Origin: Enoplolaimus lenunculus
Lineage: Eukaryota > Nematoda > Enoplea > Enoplida > Thoracostomopsidae
Direction: 5' to 3'
Length of the DNA stretch: 64,000 bases
NCBI GenBank assembly: GCA_030248215.1
Contig: JASANG010003849.1
Location: 1 to 64,000, forward strand
Shown here: positions 11,262 to 23,964 of the stretch, piece by piece
Numbering within the stretch: the stretch's first letter is position 1
Layout: the number at the start of each line of letters is the position of its first letter
Notes under the pieces: model-generated
What the model was told of the DNA's origin: nothing
Seen by the model: the letters and a program-made list of their open reading frames with translations, nothing else
The model's database searches: none
Made by a program: the position numbers and the translations under genes

Positions 11262-12116
11262 CTGAAAAAAATAAATACAACTAACTCAGACAACGGATTC
11301 GGCTCAAACGTAGTAGCAAGTATGTACGTATATACGTATATGTAAATAATTAAACCAAACAGTCTACAATCAATGTTACTATACAAAACCGGAATTCCGG
11401 TTCCGGCAAAAAACAATTAAGGATGCGAATTTAGCTCATTTTCTTTAAAATAATAGCATTAAGCGGTTTTCAAATTAAAACAGTAAGATATCATTTGTTT
11501 GCTGTCTCCAACGTTGATTATAAAAGTTTACCAAAACTAAAAATAAACCTAAATGTAATTCTAGCAACTATGTACATATAATCGCTGAGTTTACGACTAA
11601 AAAACAGCAAGCAAGCATAAACACGGCATGCAAGCAGCACTTAAAACATGCTAACACTACTATAACTAAAAAATAATGTCCAATGTTACTTTTCAGGCGT
11701 AACACAACTGAAGCATATTTCTAAGCCTAAGCCTAAGCAAAAAAAGTAGTCTAAAATCTAATTCTACTCTATTTCAATTGCGCGAGAAACCGGGACGGCC
11801 CTGCGATCCATATTTACATCCTGCACCGCAGTAGAAACATCCCTGCATTTAACAAAAAAAACTCGAGTGTTTATTTGTTTATTTTGGCAATTTCGTTACT
11901 CCAAAGATTCCTCACTTTAGTGTTATATATCGCATATTTCCGTTTTTGTGAATTTGAAAATATCAAAAATGTTGTAAACCAACCTTTATCGCGGATCTAT
12001 AACAAGGCGCACAGCATCTGTCTAATTTATAAAATAATTAAATCAAGAACCATTAATAAACACACCAACTAAATATAGAAACATAAATGAATAAAAATAT
12101 TAATATATCTGGGCTC

Positions 12117-12521
12117 CAGGGTGCAACCGGAGTTACAATTTACCGGAACCGGAACGGGAATTTAAAAATTTTACCGGAACCGGAACCGGAAACGGAACCG
12201 GAAAGTGAAAAATGCATTTCACCAAAAATTTCATTTTATTCTTATTTTTTGCTCTATTATTTGTGAAATAACCTTAGTCGAACATAGGTATTTTTTTTGT
12301 TGTATTTTAGATTTCCGTCGTCGACTGAAATGAAATCCACCATCATTGGCTTATATTTGGAGTACAAGTGACTTTCAAAAGAGATTCTTAAAAATTAGCA
12401 AAGTTAAGAAAACGGCCAAATTATAACACCGGAATTTTTAAATCCGGTAAAAATTTACCGGAACCGGAACCGGAAGGTGAAAAAATGCCGGAACCAAAAC
12501 CGGAATTCCGGTTGCACCCTG
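12117..12521 (+). mobile_element. hAT-like MITE, CAGGGTGCAACCGG family
   Basis: 405 bp with ends CAGGGTGCAACCGG and CCGGTTGCACCCTG, bounded by an exact 8-bp duplication CTGGGCTC (12109-12116 and 12522-12529). Just inside both ends lie tandem (CCGGAA)n hexamers. No coding capacity. The 8-bp duplication and CAG...CTG ends are hAT hallmarks; the autonomous partner is not in the window. Confidence 0.85.
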
Positions 12522-12584
12522 CTGGGCTCAACCGGATATCAAAAAATATCTCAACGAAAGCCTGATATTTTAGTACTAGAATTG

Positions 12585-12665
12585 TCCCGGAGCCGGGCCC
12601 CGGTCCTGGCACTGGGCCCTGGAGCCCGGGCCCCAGGGCCAGAAAGTACCGCGGTCCGGGCCGAA
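12585..12665. repeat. GGGCCC-rich inverted cluster
   Basis: Runs of GGGCCCCGG, TGGGCCCTGGAGCCCGGGCC and CCAGGGCC, extremely GC-rich in an AT-rich region. A relative lies at 47,205-47,260 (CCGGGATTTTTACCGGGGCC). Perhaps another hexamer-ended MITE remnant. Confidence 0.4.
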
Positions 12666-12999
12666 ATAGTAGACAAATTATGAAAATTTTTTACTGTTTC
12701 ACTCATATCACATTGTTGTCTATACAAATTAATCCACACCGTGATTTTAATATCAGCTCTATGATTTCGAAAACAGCATCGTATGTCACACTGACACTTC
12801 AAATGATTTATCTCGCTTTCTATACGTGTGAATATGTAGTTTTCAAGCGTTTTAATGACATGGGTTTTAATTATAGCAAGCAATCATCTTAGCCCCGCCC
12901 CTGGCAAAGATCCTTGCACCGGAACAGCTCCATTCAGTACATATATATTTCGACAATAAAAGTTGAACTTAATCACTCTAATTCGGTACTACTTGCTAG

Positions 13000-13240
13000 C
13001 AGGGATGGGCGGTCCCGGTCAAAAAAGCGAGACCGAAACCAAGACGCAGCCGGCCGAGACCGAGACTTTTGGTCTCGGTCAATCTTTAACCGTTACCGAA
13101 AATAAAAACACAACTTTTTAACAAAACTTTTAAATATTTTTATCTGCTCTAAATTGCCGTTTCATGCAATTAAACTTGAAATCGACCTCAAACTTTATGT
13201 TTTACTTTGATTTTCACTTGGTTACTGTCCCCATCATACC
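13000..13240 (+). mobile_element. hAT-like MITE fragment, CAGGGATGGGCGG family (GAGACC hexamers)
   Basis: Left end CAGGGATGGGCGGTCCCGGT followed by degenerate GAGACC repeats. The matching right end is not seen; the complete relative is at 61,967-62,216. Confidence 0.55.
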
Positions 13241-13248
13241 CTTCGAAC

Positions 13249-13644
13249 CAGGGTGCAACCGGAATTACAATTTACCGGAACCGGAACCGGAATTTGAAAA
13301 TTTTACCGGAACCGGAACCGGAAAATGAAAAATGCATTTCACCAAAAATTTCATTTTAATCTTATTTTTTGCTCTATTATTTGTGAAATAACCTTAGTCG
13401 AACATAGGTTTTATTTTATTTGTTGTATTTTAGATTTTCATCATCGACTGAAGTGAAATCCACCATCAATGGCTTATATTCGGAGTACAAGTGGCTTTCA
13501 AAAGAGATTCTTAAAAATTAGCAAAGTTAAGAAAACGGCCAAATTATAATACCGGAATTTTTAAATCCGGTAAAAATTTACCGGAACCGGAACCGGAAGG
13601 TGAAAAAATGCCGGAACCGGAACCGGAATTCCGGTTGCACCCTG
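13249..13644 (+). mobile_element. hAT-like MITE, CAGGGTGCAACCGG family (second copy)
   Basis: 396 bp, same ends, hexamer arrays and interior as the copy 730 bp upstream, about 95% alike by eye. Exact 8-bp target duplication CTTCGAAC at 13241-13248 and 13645-13652. It sits inside or next to an older CAGGGATGGGCGG element that begins at 13,000. Confidence 0.87.
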
Positions 13645-14520
13645 CTTCGAACATGCTCGGGTGGGGCCTGTCCCACTGTCTCAAACCACCCGCGGCACAA
13701 GAACAGAATTTAGACGAAATCCAAATTCAACTTTACTCCAGTTGATTATGAACACTTTTCATCCGAAACCCTTAAATACTCAATCTATCAATCTACATTT
13801 GACTTTATTCTTTCTGTATCAATAATACACTGATGATAAATTTTCATTATGTTGAAGGGAGCTTATATCTCTAATTGCTAACAAACGTAGTTAAACTCAA
13901 AATAATATATATTTAACCAAAAACCATTATTATATTGAAATTCTAACGCTAGACACGAATTGAGAAACAATTTTAACTGAATTACAAGTGCGATGAATGT
14001 TTATTTTTTTATCCGACCACACGCTATTGCTCTGCCCCCCATTTCCTTAGATGCTCTGCCCCCCCATTTCCTTAGAGAGGGGAGCGTCACCTGGGAGGGA
14101 AGGGGGGGGGCGGTGGGCGACGACGGCGGGTGGCAAAACCAATCAACCATGCAATTACAAAAAATGCATGTCTTCGGCACTGCTGAGCTTATTCTTCGCG
14201 TTATTGACGCTTAATTGGTATCTCGATAGCTTTGCTCGCGAGTTGTCCTCCATCATTAGATGCGTGCCCCACATAGGATACCTATGTGTCCCGTGTTTTT
14301 GCTAAGCTGTTTGGTTTTTGTTCATTGGCTGAACCTTACGAGATGGTCGATATCGCGCGCTAGTGGCGACGACTGGGGGGGTCATCGGATACTTTAGCCG
14401 CGGCCCAGATTTTCAATATGATAAAATAACACAAAATTATCACTAGACTCAACTAATCACCATGCAAAAACTACGAAAAACAAGTAACATAAAGAATTGA
14501 TAGTCAATAAATCTACTAAT

Positions 14521-14591
14521 AACGAATAAATTTCTTCATATATAATATATAGGTATATATAAATATATATAAATAAATAAATAAATAAATA

Positions 14592-14622
<31 letters not shown>

Positions 14623-14626
14623 CTAT
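14521..14626. repeat. (TA)n and (AAAT)n microsatellite
   Basis: Imperfect tetranucleotide then dinucleotide tract. Similar (TA)n tracts at 15,778-15,865, 18,515-18,605, 20,164-20,222, 21,655-21,705 and 25,240-25,330. Confidence 0.85.
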
Positions 14627-14966
14627 GATTACTACGTATTAACATGCTGAACAAAACGCAAATAGAAGACTCCAAATTCGTGTTCGAGCAACGACCACTA
14701 AAATTTCAGACACTACTAAAACATTCCACATTCAACTAATATCCTTAACAAAAACACTATCTTCACACGTCATTTCAACACAACCTTTCCAGGGCGAGTA
14801 TCATTGTTCTCACTGTGGCTACGGCGGCTCAGAGTTGTACATCTCACACGTTCAACAGCCCGCTAACACCAGCTGATAAATGCGAGACCGGCCAGGCGTT
14901 TTTGACGGGCTTCTTACCGCCTACATCCCAAGAATCATATCCTGACCGCTGTACAACTATATCCCT

Positions 14967-15365
14967 GGGTGCAACCGGATATCCGGATCCGGTTCAATAT
15001 CCAGCAAAAACTTATATATCCGTATCCGGTATAATCCTACCAGATATCGGATATTTAGGATGGTGGTGGTCCTGTGCTGAATTTCATAAACATATTTTTA
15101 CACGCGAGCGTTTTAACCCTACCATCTTGCTGCGACTGCATTTCTGGGTAAGTCAAGCAGTTCAAATTTGATACACTGAAGTAAAACTGACAAATTTAAG
15201 CTAATAAATTTAATCCAGCAAATATATTATACTTTGTACGACTCTAATACGTACGTACTTCAAACAATGCATAAGTTCACGTGCTATATCCATTTAAATA
15301 TCCGGTTCCGGTAAAAATTCGCTATCCGGATCCGGTATATAAATATCTGGTCGAACCGTGCCATA
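14967..15365 (+). mobile_element. Degenerate hAT-like MITE, CCGGATAT hexamer type
   Basis: Begins near CTGGGTGCAACCGGATATCC and ends near ATATCTGGTCGAACC, with CCGGAT/CCGGTA units near both ends. No clean target duplication, so older or damaged. Confidence 0.45.
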
Positions 15366-16410
15366 TCCTACTCTCATATTTACACTTTTTCGCAACGCTA
15401 CATCGTCATACGAACGATAACTTATCCCTATGCAAACACGCAGCGAAACCGCTAAATAAATACCACTTAAGGACCAGTAGAAGCTATATTATCATATCCA
15501 TATACCACCCCAAGCCGTGGAAAGCCACTCTTCCAGCGCATACCAGTAAAACAGCTTATCATCAACACAGAGCCACGTATCATTTTTTGGTCCCACAAAA
15601 GAAAAAACAGGCCGTTTGTCCGGGGATCACCAGAGAAACTCTTACTACTGAGACCGGTTCGTTACCGAATTATACAAAAGCCGATCGAATTAATTTAAAT
15701 AAAAAACGAAACCACTAAAACACCTAAATTCAAGACCAAAAAAAGAAATTAGATTCCGAAGAACATGCAGAAAACCAAGCGGTATATATACGTATATATA
15801 TGTATGTATGTATGTATGTAAATATATATATAAATATATATAATCTATATATAATATATATAGGTGCAAAACATTCGCTATTAACTAAGCTAGCCAGTGA
15901 GCAATGTAGAAGCAAAACTTTTAGTTGGGTTTGAAATTTTGTTGTTTCTAGTAAGCTTTCATGTGTAAGATTCATTGCAGCTATATCAAAGTACAAATCA
16001 CCAATTGCATATTACCTTAATTGCTTACGTGTGTTCGAGCTTCGCTCAATAAATGTAGTCCCACTACGACTGGTATATATATCGATATAAGCGCTGATTG
16101 TTATAAAACTTAACTGAACTACAGGCAAATTTCTCGCATTACTGCAATTATACAGATTAAATTATTAAAACGAAAAAAAAACTACGATTCCGATTGAATC
16201 TGAATTGTAATCGGAATCGAAATTCCGGTTGCACCATGACCGGAACTACCTCAGTACCCGTGCGAACTGCAAACAGAACGGATAGAGACACCCACAAAAA
16301 TAGCAAAAAAGCATGAGAGAGACACTCACACGCAGCGACCACTAGACACTCACATGCATCGACCAATAGACACACACACAACACAACACAAACCACAATC
16401 GTACACACAC

Positions 16411-16601
16411 CTTGTATTACGTTGAATCTTTTCCGACCGAAACATTTCCCGCATCACGCGTTGCTCGCGGACTTCTCGCGTCGAAATTGCCGGCTCTGGT
16501 TCACCGCCGGTCCCGTCCGCGTTTTCTTCGCGGGCCGGGCCTTCATGGGCCGGCGCCGTCTCCATCTGGTTCGCATCATAACTGGTCGATGGTTCGTCCA
16601 T
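16411..16601 (-). CDS. Candidate first coding exon (A) of the p120-catenin-like gene
   Basis: Starts at an ATG and ends ACAAG|GTGTGT in phase 2, matching the microexon at 11,261 or the exon at 10,646. Encodes MDEPSTSYDANQMETAPAHE then acidic sequence and REVREQRVMREMFRSEKIQR, a charged stretch that could be helical. Much more GC-rich than its surroundings and lies in a repeat-free island. Vertebrate p120 also begins with a short acidic and helical region. No transcript evidence. Confidence 0.5.
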
Positions 16602-16907
16602 ATATACTTTGTGTATCCAATATCGTTTGTACTATTTGTATATATATTTGCACCTTAGTTGGAAACCCTTTGTTGTATGTACTATTGCACGCAAAGGTTA
16701 AAATACACGAAAGACGGTGGTCTTGTTTCCACAATTTCTGCTGGTCCAAGGCAACCAGATCAATCGCCGGATCCGCTGCCTTGTTGTGTCCTGTTTTATA
16801 TACCCAATTAACAATAATTACTATTCGCCAACCTTATACTAATCAATACAACCTTTAACATATTGTTTACTTTATACGTTTATATATAAACATATATATA
16901 CGTATAT

Positions 16908-17286
16908 CAGGGATCGACCGGATATCCGGTTCCGGTTTAATATCCGGCAAAATCCGACATCAGTATCCGGTTGCGGTGTCCGGTATAAACCTACCGAATG
17001 CTGGATAATTGTGGTTGTTGTTCCAAATATCATAAAACTATTTTTCGGCACGTCAAAATACTAGATATTTTGAAGCGACTGCATTTCCGAGCAATTCGTG
17101 AACCGACACTGACATGGAATGAAAAATTCAAACCAAAAATTAACCTTCCATCTATAAATACATATTTTTGCACGACTCAAAAATAGATCCTATATCCGGT
17201 TAACATCCGGCTCCGGTTTCAGTACAAAATTCACTATCCCGCTCCGGTTCCGGTGTCCGGTGAAATTCATATCCGGTCGATCCCTG
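16908..17286 (+). mobile_element. hAT-like MITE, CAGGGATCGACCGG family
   Basis: 379 bp with ends CAGGGATCGACCGGATATCC and CCGGTCGATCCCTG and exact 8-bp duplication ACGTATAT (16900-16907, 17287-17294). Subterminal ATCCGGTTCCGG units on both sides. Confidence 0.85.
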
Positions 17287-17599
17287 ACGTATATATATTG
17301 GCGTGCGTAATATATAACCTCGATAATTGACTTAAGTGCTACTGCTCCAGCATAAACCTAACGTCATTTGTCCGTCCATACCAGCCAAATATATAAGTAT
17401 CCTTGTTTGGCCAATAGCAACAACCGAATTCATTTGTGTAAAATCAATCATAAAAATCAAATATTACACTCTGACAATCGTTCAATTCGCTCGACTACTA
17501 TTCAAATCATAAATAAAACAGTCAATAAATATCAATTATTATAGCATTTACTTAACCAATATTACACTTAATATACGTATTACTACTGCTTCAAACTAT

Positions 17600-17751
17600 T
17601 AGGGTTGCCCTATACTTTTGTTGACGTCCGTCACCGTACGGTATCGGTACTCAAAACAACTCATGTACGATAACGTACGGTGACGGACGGCGCCGTACGG
17701 GTGACGCACGGTGACGACCGGCGTAGGACGTCAAGTATAGCGCAACCCTAA
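17600..17751 (+). mobile_element. MITE with TTAGGGTTGC ends and CGTCCGTCACCGTACG units
   Basis: 152 bp with ends TTAGGGTTGCCCTATACTT and AAGTATAGCGCAACCCTAA and interior tandem GTCCGTCACCGTACG in both orientations, so it can fold into a hairpin. Confidence 0.65.
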
Positions 17752-18057
17752 CGTTTATGAACCTGGAACCATTAACAAGTGACTATACGTCTTTTAAAAA
17801 CTGACTCCTGTCGGATTTAAAGTTGAATTTTGAAAAATTCGACGATATGAAATATAATTACCATCCAATGTTCGCTATGAAAAATACAACAAAGCCAGGA
17901 GTCAACCAATCGTCTGTGTCATTTTTATCCAACAGTTTTTCAACTCTATTTTCGATTGGTTCCGCCGGAAACCCCCTTCAAATTTTGTATACAATGTTGC
18001 TTCTCTTTCGCAATTCCGGGTTATGCCCGTGGTACCTGGCTTCGGCATATTCAACAC

Positions 18058-18372
18058 TTACGACGTCAGCACCAACACACGATCCGTCACCCGTATACCA
18101 AAAGGATCAATCGAATATATCCCCCGACACATCATCTGTACAGGCTCGAAAAAATCACTCTTACAAGCTGCAGAATGCCGTACAAAGGTCAAAATATATT
18201 TCTCGCTCGCGTCGCTCCCTCGCAAAAAAACTACGACGCGCTTATCCATTTCCGAACCGAAATCCTGGCTACGTCCCTGGATCACATCGCGCACAGCTCT
18301 AAATTCCTCCGTCAACCATTCCCCACTCTTACTCGTTCCACCTCCCTGCTCGTTGTGAAAAATAAACTCCAA
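18058..18372 (-). CDS. Unassigned open frame, possible exon
   Basis: 104 open codons with GC content well above the flanks; contains GEWLTEEFRAVRDVIQGRSQ and DFGSEMDKRVVVFLRG. No family recognised. Possible donors (CTT|GTAAGA, TTTTG|GTATAC) leave phase 1, which does not fit the catenin exons, so it is not joined to that gene. Confidence 0.2.
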   Translation of the reverse strand: MEFIFHNEQGGGTSKSGEWLTEEFRAVRDVIQGRSQDFGSEMDKRVVVFLRGSDASEKYILTFVRHSAACKSDFFEPVQMMCRGIYSIDPFGIRVTDRVLVLTS

Positions 18373-18511
18373 CAGCTTAATCCCAGTTCAAAAATCCGCG
18401 ATGATACATAAGCACACAAATCTCGCTGCAAATGCGAGCGAACGTTTGTAACACTTTTCATCTCGTAAAACCACAAGAGCACTGCACAAATAATAAATAT
18501 ACATACATACA

Positions 18512-18547
<36 letters not shown>

Positions 18548-19344
18548 GTATATACATATAAATGTATATATACATATATCTGTACATATATATTATATAC
18601 GTATATATAGTTATGTTCATAACCTTACGTTCTATATACGTGTAAAAATTGCATTTAACCATGCAAGTTGCAACTATAACACACAATTTTGCACTTAACG
18701 CAGCGGTGCAAACACGCAAAAGTATAAAGCATTCAAACTGCAATTTCGTTGCTCTAAAATACTGTTTAGCGGAAACTTCTAATTGTTACTGACTGTTGAT
18801 TCATCCGTTTGTGATGCTTTAAACACAAGTTTCTGCATTACTACAATGCTCAGGTTTGTTTTCAACCGAAACACAAAAGATGATTGTGTTCACACAATAA
18901 ACGCTACGTAAACGCAGTAGGTATTAATGCTAAAGAGTTCGCGATACATACGTATTTTGGGCAACGTTCCAACTAATCTTTGTGTTTAATAATTTCATGT
19001 AAACAAAACATAGAACAAACTAATTCTCGCAACGACACACAAAAAAATTGTATGTCCGACCGAAATGTTCTGCCAGCAACCACCCAAATATGATTACCCC
19101 CACGCAAAAAAGTTCTTACCTCCGCACGTAAATTCAAATTTTCAATCTCTTCATACTCAAAATGTAAAAACAGTTGTTCCTTGGAAAACAACTACCTTTC
19201 AATCAAGGTTTTTATGGAACCCACGAGTGACTCTGGCTGGACTCACAATATTCTCAACGGAACGCCACAACAAACTCAGTTCGACGCACTGTGGACTCAG
19301 GAAGCTAACATTAAATTTTCACTAACCTGGAATGAAAAATTTAT

Positions 19345-19960
19345 TTTTAAACGTCGCTCGACAACTTGTCGCTCGTCAATATCATGCTATATAGGATAGC
19401 CTACACAATAAATCTAAGCGTCAGGGTTCCATCGGAATTCCGATTCCGGCTAAAATTCCGGCAAAATTTGACTTCCGATTGCGGTTCCGGCTGGCTGCTG
19501 TTCGGATGCCGGAAATCTGGTTTTTCGGTTATGAGTTTTTAAGACGATTGAACATAGATTTTGCTTGTTTCATTTTGTTTCGGTCATTTACAATTATTCT
19601 GTTGGTTTTTCTTTGTAAATATTCCGAGTTGTTACGCGTAGTCCGTCAGCTATATAAACCATTATTACATACTGAAACTGTGAACAGTTACAAAAACAGG
19701 CATACTGCAACAAAAGTTCAAGGCATACACCTTCAACATTTAAATAGAATTACTAAAACTTGATTCCGATTCCGGTTCCGACAGAAAAATTTGATTCCGC
19801 TTCCGACAAAATCTAGTTCCGGTTGCAACCTTACTAAGCATAATTCAATGTATAATCGTAAACCTAAACCTAATCATAATGATTGGCGATGGCGACACTG
19901 TCGAGTCGATGATATTTCAAATTACAAGTTGTCAGGGCGACGAGTTGTCGTGATATCGAA
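19345..19960. repeat. CGACAATTG-type palindromic element hosting a nested MITE
   Basis: Left part CGTCGCTCGACAACTTGTCG, AATAAATCTAAGC; right part GGCGACACTGTCGAGTCGAT and CGACGAGTTGTCGTGATATC. Interrupted by the 19,422-19,833 MITE. Confidence 0.5.
19422..19833 (+). mobile_element. hAT-like MITE, CAGGGTTCCATCGG type, nested in another repeat
   Basis: Left end CAGGGTTCCATCGGAATTCC, right end CCGGTTGCAACCTTA, flanked by CTAAGCGT and CTAAGCAT (7 of 8). Interior ends carry ATTCCGG hexamers. It interrupts a CGACAA-rich palindromic element spanning about 19,345 to 19,960. Confidence 0.65.
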
Positions 19961-20165
19961 AACGACAACAGTACACAAACCGCACGGAAACTACAAACAA
20001 CGTCAATTTCGCAGTGTGAAATAAAAAAATATAAACCGAAGCTTATGAAATCGTTAATAATTTACCCAACAAACTGATGAATCCTACGAAAAAAAGTTTC
20101 ATAAAAAACACACATTATGAATAATAAACATTATTTCGGATGAACGAAGTCGAAATATCAAAGCA

Positions 20166-20200
<35 letters not shown>

Positions 20201-20274
20201 CGCGTGTGTGTATATATATGTATGTATAAAAATTTAAAATTTACCACAAAGACACGGCGCCATATTAATCTAAC

Positions 20275-20498
20275 TATAGTATCCAGAAGAAGCGGTTTGG
20301 GTCCATGTATAGAATACGGCCGGATCGTTTTCCGAAGGTGCTATAATAGAGTCAGTTTAATCTTTAGACTAATTTTTCCGCTTAGGCGTAGGCTAAGGCT
20401 TAGCAATAGGCTCATTTATACGATTAGGCTTAGGCTTAGGCTTAGGATTATGATTATACTACTGTTCCGGCCCTGTTTTATACATGAACCGCAACCGC
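20275..20498 (+). mobile_element. TTAGGC-array element
   Basis: Contains CCGGATCGTTTTCCGAAGG, TAGACTAATTTTTCCGCTTA and GATTAGGCTTAGGCTTAGGC, ending CTGTTCCGGCCCTG. Matches the 39.2 kb copy across its shoulders, so one family is dispersed over at least 20 kb. Confidence 0.55.
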
Positions 20499-21070
20499 GG
20501 TTTGGAACTAATATCAGGGTGTCGCTGTCAAAACTATACGCAAAATGTATTTTGTGGCGTGCGAGGGTGCGCGGCATCAGTAAAGCGCACCCCTATGTAG
20601 GTCCTCATTTTTTTATTTCATACTCAAATCCCATAACTTAAGGCGCCATATACGTACGAACGCTGGGGTGCGTGCGATATCCAGTGGTGATAAAAACTTC
20701 GCGAGCGAAGCCAGCAAGAAACCATATACAATTTTAATAAATTCTAAGGTTACAAAATACTTCCGTCCTGTGGAATTTAAAATTTCTTGACTTCAAAAAA
20801 TGAAAGGGTTGCGGTTCCTTGCTCTCCCCCGGCAACTACGCCCCTACGTAATCGGAGTTACGAGTTAGATTTCAACTTATCGAACTGAACAACAATTACT
20901 AATGAGATTCAGTTGAGACAAACACGCAATTTCAGTAAAATATGCACAATATTTCCCAACAAAGCAAGCAATGAATCTACGAATATCTATAACTCAATGT
21001 CAATCAACTTGACAACTCAACCCCAATAACAGCCCTTTCCCAGAGCAGCAAGCAATCGCTCGGCACCCAC

Positions 21071-21414
21071 CTATCTGCGTTCCAGTTCCACCCGTCACGA
21101 GTCTTCTTTGTCACCGCAGACTCTCGGCTATACTGTTTCCCATAATCCTTCCAGCTACCACCCTCGCTCCAATCCACTGCTCTGGGCATCAACTCGCGTT
21201 CATTGTCATAATATCGTGTAGACGCTCGTGCTTTGCACATCGTCTCCGAACTCCCCTCAACATACCCATCGTTTCGTTCGCTTACCCACGCTGAACTGTC
21301 TTCTGCTCCTATACCTCCCGTCCGGTACGAAGACTCCAGTCGTGATGCCATAGAGCTATTCGCCATTCGTTCTGCCGTAGGGTACTGCCGTCGGCTGTAA
21401 ATACCACCGTCCAT
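21071..21414 (-). CDS. Candidate first coding exon (B) of the p120-catenin-like gene
   Basis: From ATG to GATAG|GTGGGT, 344 nt ending in phase 2 like candidate A. Encodes MDGGIYSRRQYPTAERMANS, then Ser/Tyr/Arg-rich sequence (RASTRYYDNERELMPRAVDW) of the kind seen in p120 N-termini. The open frame continues about 19 codons upstream of this ATG without another ATG. It could be an alternative promoter exon or belong to an unrelated gene. Confidence 0.4.
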
Positions 21415-21957
21415 CTCGTTTCGATCCAACAACGTTCGTTTCAGAAACTCAGCAAATATTTCCTCGAACAAATTATTCTATTTCAGCTTCAATCTCAGCA
21501 AACGTCCGAAATTACTGTCAGCCAAGCACTAAAAGACACGAACCGATATAAACAAACCGGCAACACTGAAAGATCTTAAACGGTTTAAAGAAAATGCAAC
21601 CGTTACCTACGTAAAATTCGCACATTACAAGCATATATTGGTTAAACGACGCTATTATAAATAAATAAATAAATAAATAAATATATATATATAATATATA
21701 TAACATTTAAATTAAGTGCGTAACGTAACAACTCAACAGCGGCAACCCTTGTTTAACTATTCAAAGACGCCAGCGACTGATAACAAAGCTTCGAACTACA
21801 CTAAACTGCTTATCATAAGCATTGATTACTGTTACAATTAAGCTACGCAATTCAAAGCTGTGTATGACCCGAATGAACGTCAAGATACTGTTTATAAAAA
21901 CAAGAATGTCAATATCTAAACTCAGCAACCCCAACTTATGTATATATTCATGACAAG

Positions 21958-22368
21958 CAGGATGCAACCGGAATTCTGGTCACTTTTGAGCTTCCGCTTC
22001 CGGTTCCGGTAAACGTTTACCGGGATTAAAATTTATGGTATTAAATTTAGGACGGTGAACATTAAGATATTTTACTGAAAAATGACAATAAAAATTGATT
22101 AATTTCATTCGTATCGTATATATAAACTTTGACATTCGCCGAAAATAAACCATCGAAGGTAGATCGCGTTTCCTTGGATTATGAAAATCTAAAATACAGC
22201 AGATAACGTAAATAGCTATCTCCAACTAACGGTTATTTTAACCGCAATATTGCAAAAAAGAAAATTAAAATTAATTTTCGATGGCATGTATTTTTCATAT
22301 TCTGGTTCCGTTTCCGGTAATTTTTTCAAATTCCGTTTCCGATAAATTGCAATTCCGGTTGCACCCTG
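21958..22368 (+). mobile_element. hAT-like MITE, CAGGATGCAACCGG type
   Basis: About 411 bp with ends CAGGATGCAACCGGAATTC and GAATT-like CCGGTTGCACCCTG and GTTCCG/TTTCCG units inside both. Flanks do not form a clear duplication. Confidence 0.65.
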
Positions 22369-22902
22369 ATGTACGTATACGTATATATCTCTATATATTG
22401 TATTCTGAATTACGTACTATGTATTGTCGTCTAGCCAAGGATATCCGGCTACATCCCGTTAATAACATTTCGCTTCGATTCAGACACACTTAAAGTTCAG
22501 CGCACGTCAAAGCCCTTGTTAGCGTTAAAAATTAACACGTTTCTTATTTAGGAAATGTTATTTTCCCATACTACTATACAAAATTTCTAATAGAAACATT
22601 TCGTTTTCGAGAGCAGAAGCCTAGTCATGCGAACTTTTCGGCAAAATTTGACGTAATAGCGGATGTATATGTTTTAAAATGATGCTTGTATGGCTTTTAA
22701 CCGGTTCAATTATAACAAAAGTACACCAGAACCGGTTGGAATAAAACGTCTACGATTTTTTATTCAGCCGAAAAGTTAAGGTCGCTGCTAAGCGGGTACT
22801 TTTTGCCCGCTGATGCGCAAACGGCCGTGGACAAACCCACGCCGTGCTGGGAAAACAACGTCCTTTCAGACAAATGTTCGAAGCATCGACACAAATAACC
22901 AA

Positions 22903-23344
22903 CGTGTAACCGAATATCCGCTTCCGTTTCCGTTTCTGCTTCCGGTACAAATCGGTTTCCGTTTCCGTCGTAGAAATATATAACGGAAATTTTGTTATTT
23001 TTACGTTCAAAATTAATTATTAATCACGTATATAACTCGCAATTTTTCTTTACAAATATGCTACAATTGCTTGAAATTTGAAATGAAATAAAAATCACGA
23101 AATCGATCCAAAGACTATAAAATTTCGATGAATCCACTGTTTATTCTTTAATATTTTTCAAAAACTTGCTTAATATAGGCACACCTAAATTGGGTTGGCA
23201 GGAAAATCAAACATTTTTGAAACTTTTACACTTCAATATCCGCTTTCCATTTCCGTTATTTTCATCACCACCCGTTTCCGTTTCCGTTATTTTGATCACT
23301 ATCCGTTTCCGTTTCCATTACTTTTACTCACCGTTTACACCCTG
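22903..23344 (+). mobile_element. Degenerate hAT-like MITE with TTTCCG hexamers
   Basis: Starts near GTGTAACCGAATATCCGC, ends CCGTTTACACCCTG. Tandem CCGTTTCCGTTTC units lie at both ends in opposite position. Confidence 0.5.
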
Positions 23345-23964
23345 CAAATTAGTATGTCTGAAATAGTCCATGCTACTCACGCTGAAGATAGGACAGTTTT
23401 TCAATCTAACGCAAGTTATGAAAGTGGGTTTTCCCCAAAAATCGAGCTATATACGCTTCATATTAGATACAACCGGATATCACAAATCACGGAACCGGAT
23501 ATATATAGTTACGTACTGTCTAGCGATGGACCCGGACATTACTGTTTCCTGTTGTACCATGCGTCATACAGCTATAAATTTCGTACCGCCCCCACTCCGC
23601 TATCCACATACATTCCATACACATACCCCCGACCCTGTACAACCTTCGACCACCTAAGTAATCCCGTCGTACATACGACAACGACCCCCCGTTTGTCCTA
23701 CGTGAGAAACATAATCCCAGCCAGACGCCGCTAAGATGAAACAAAACCCTCATATACAAATAACCCGTACCAATCACACCAACAGTAGCTGTCTTCGAAG
23801 CAACCGATGGAAGAAATATGTGCCAAAACCCCAGCACAATATTTACTCAGTACACAGTTGCCGAACAAAACCTTGCCACTTGCAATATATACATGCAATC
23901 TCTTGCAACCTTATACAATTCAAACACCGAAATCTTTGGCGGATCGTTGAACAAACAAACACTC

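Noticed and set aside
11791-11842. 52-nt minus-strand candidate exon (DVSTAVQDVNMDRRAV)
   Set aside because: Good acceptor, but a weak donor, and the length breaks the phase between the candidate first exons and the microexon.
14880-14980. Minus-strand GC-rich segment with a GTAAGA donor, reading GYDSWDVGG
   Set aside because: Too short, and it sits at the edge of a degenerate MITE; no phase match to the catenin gene.
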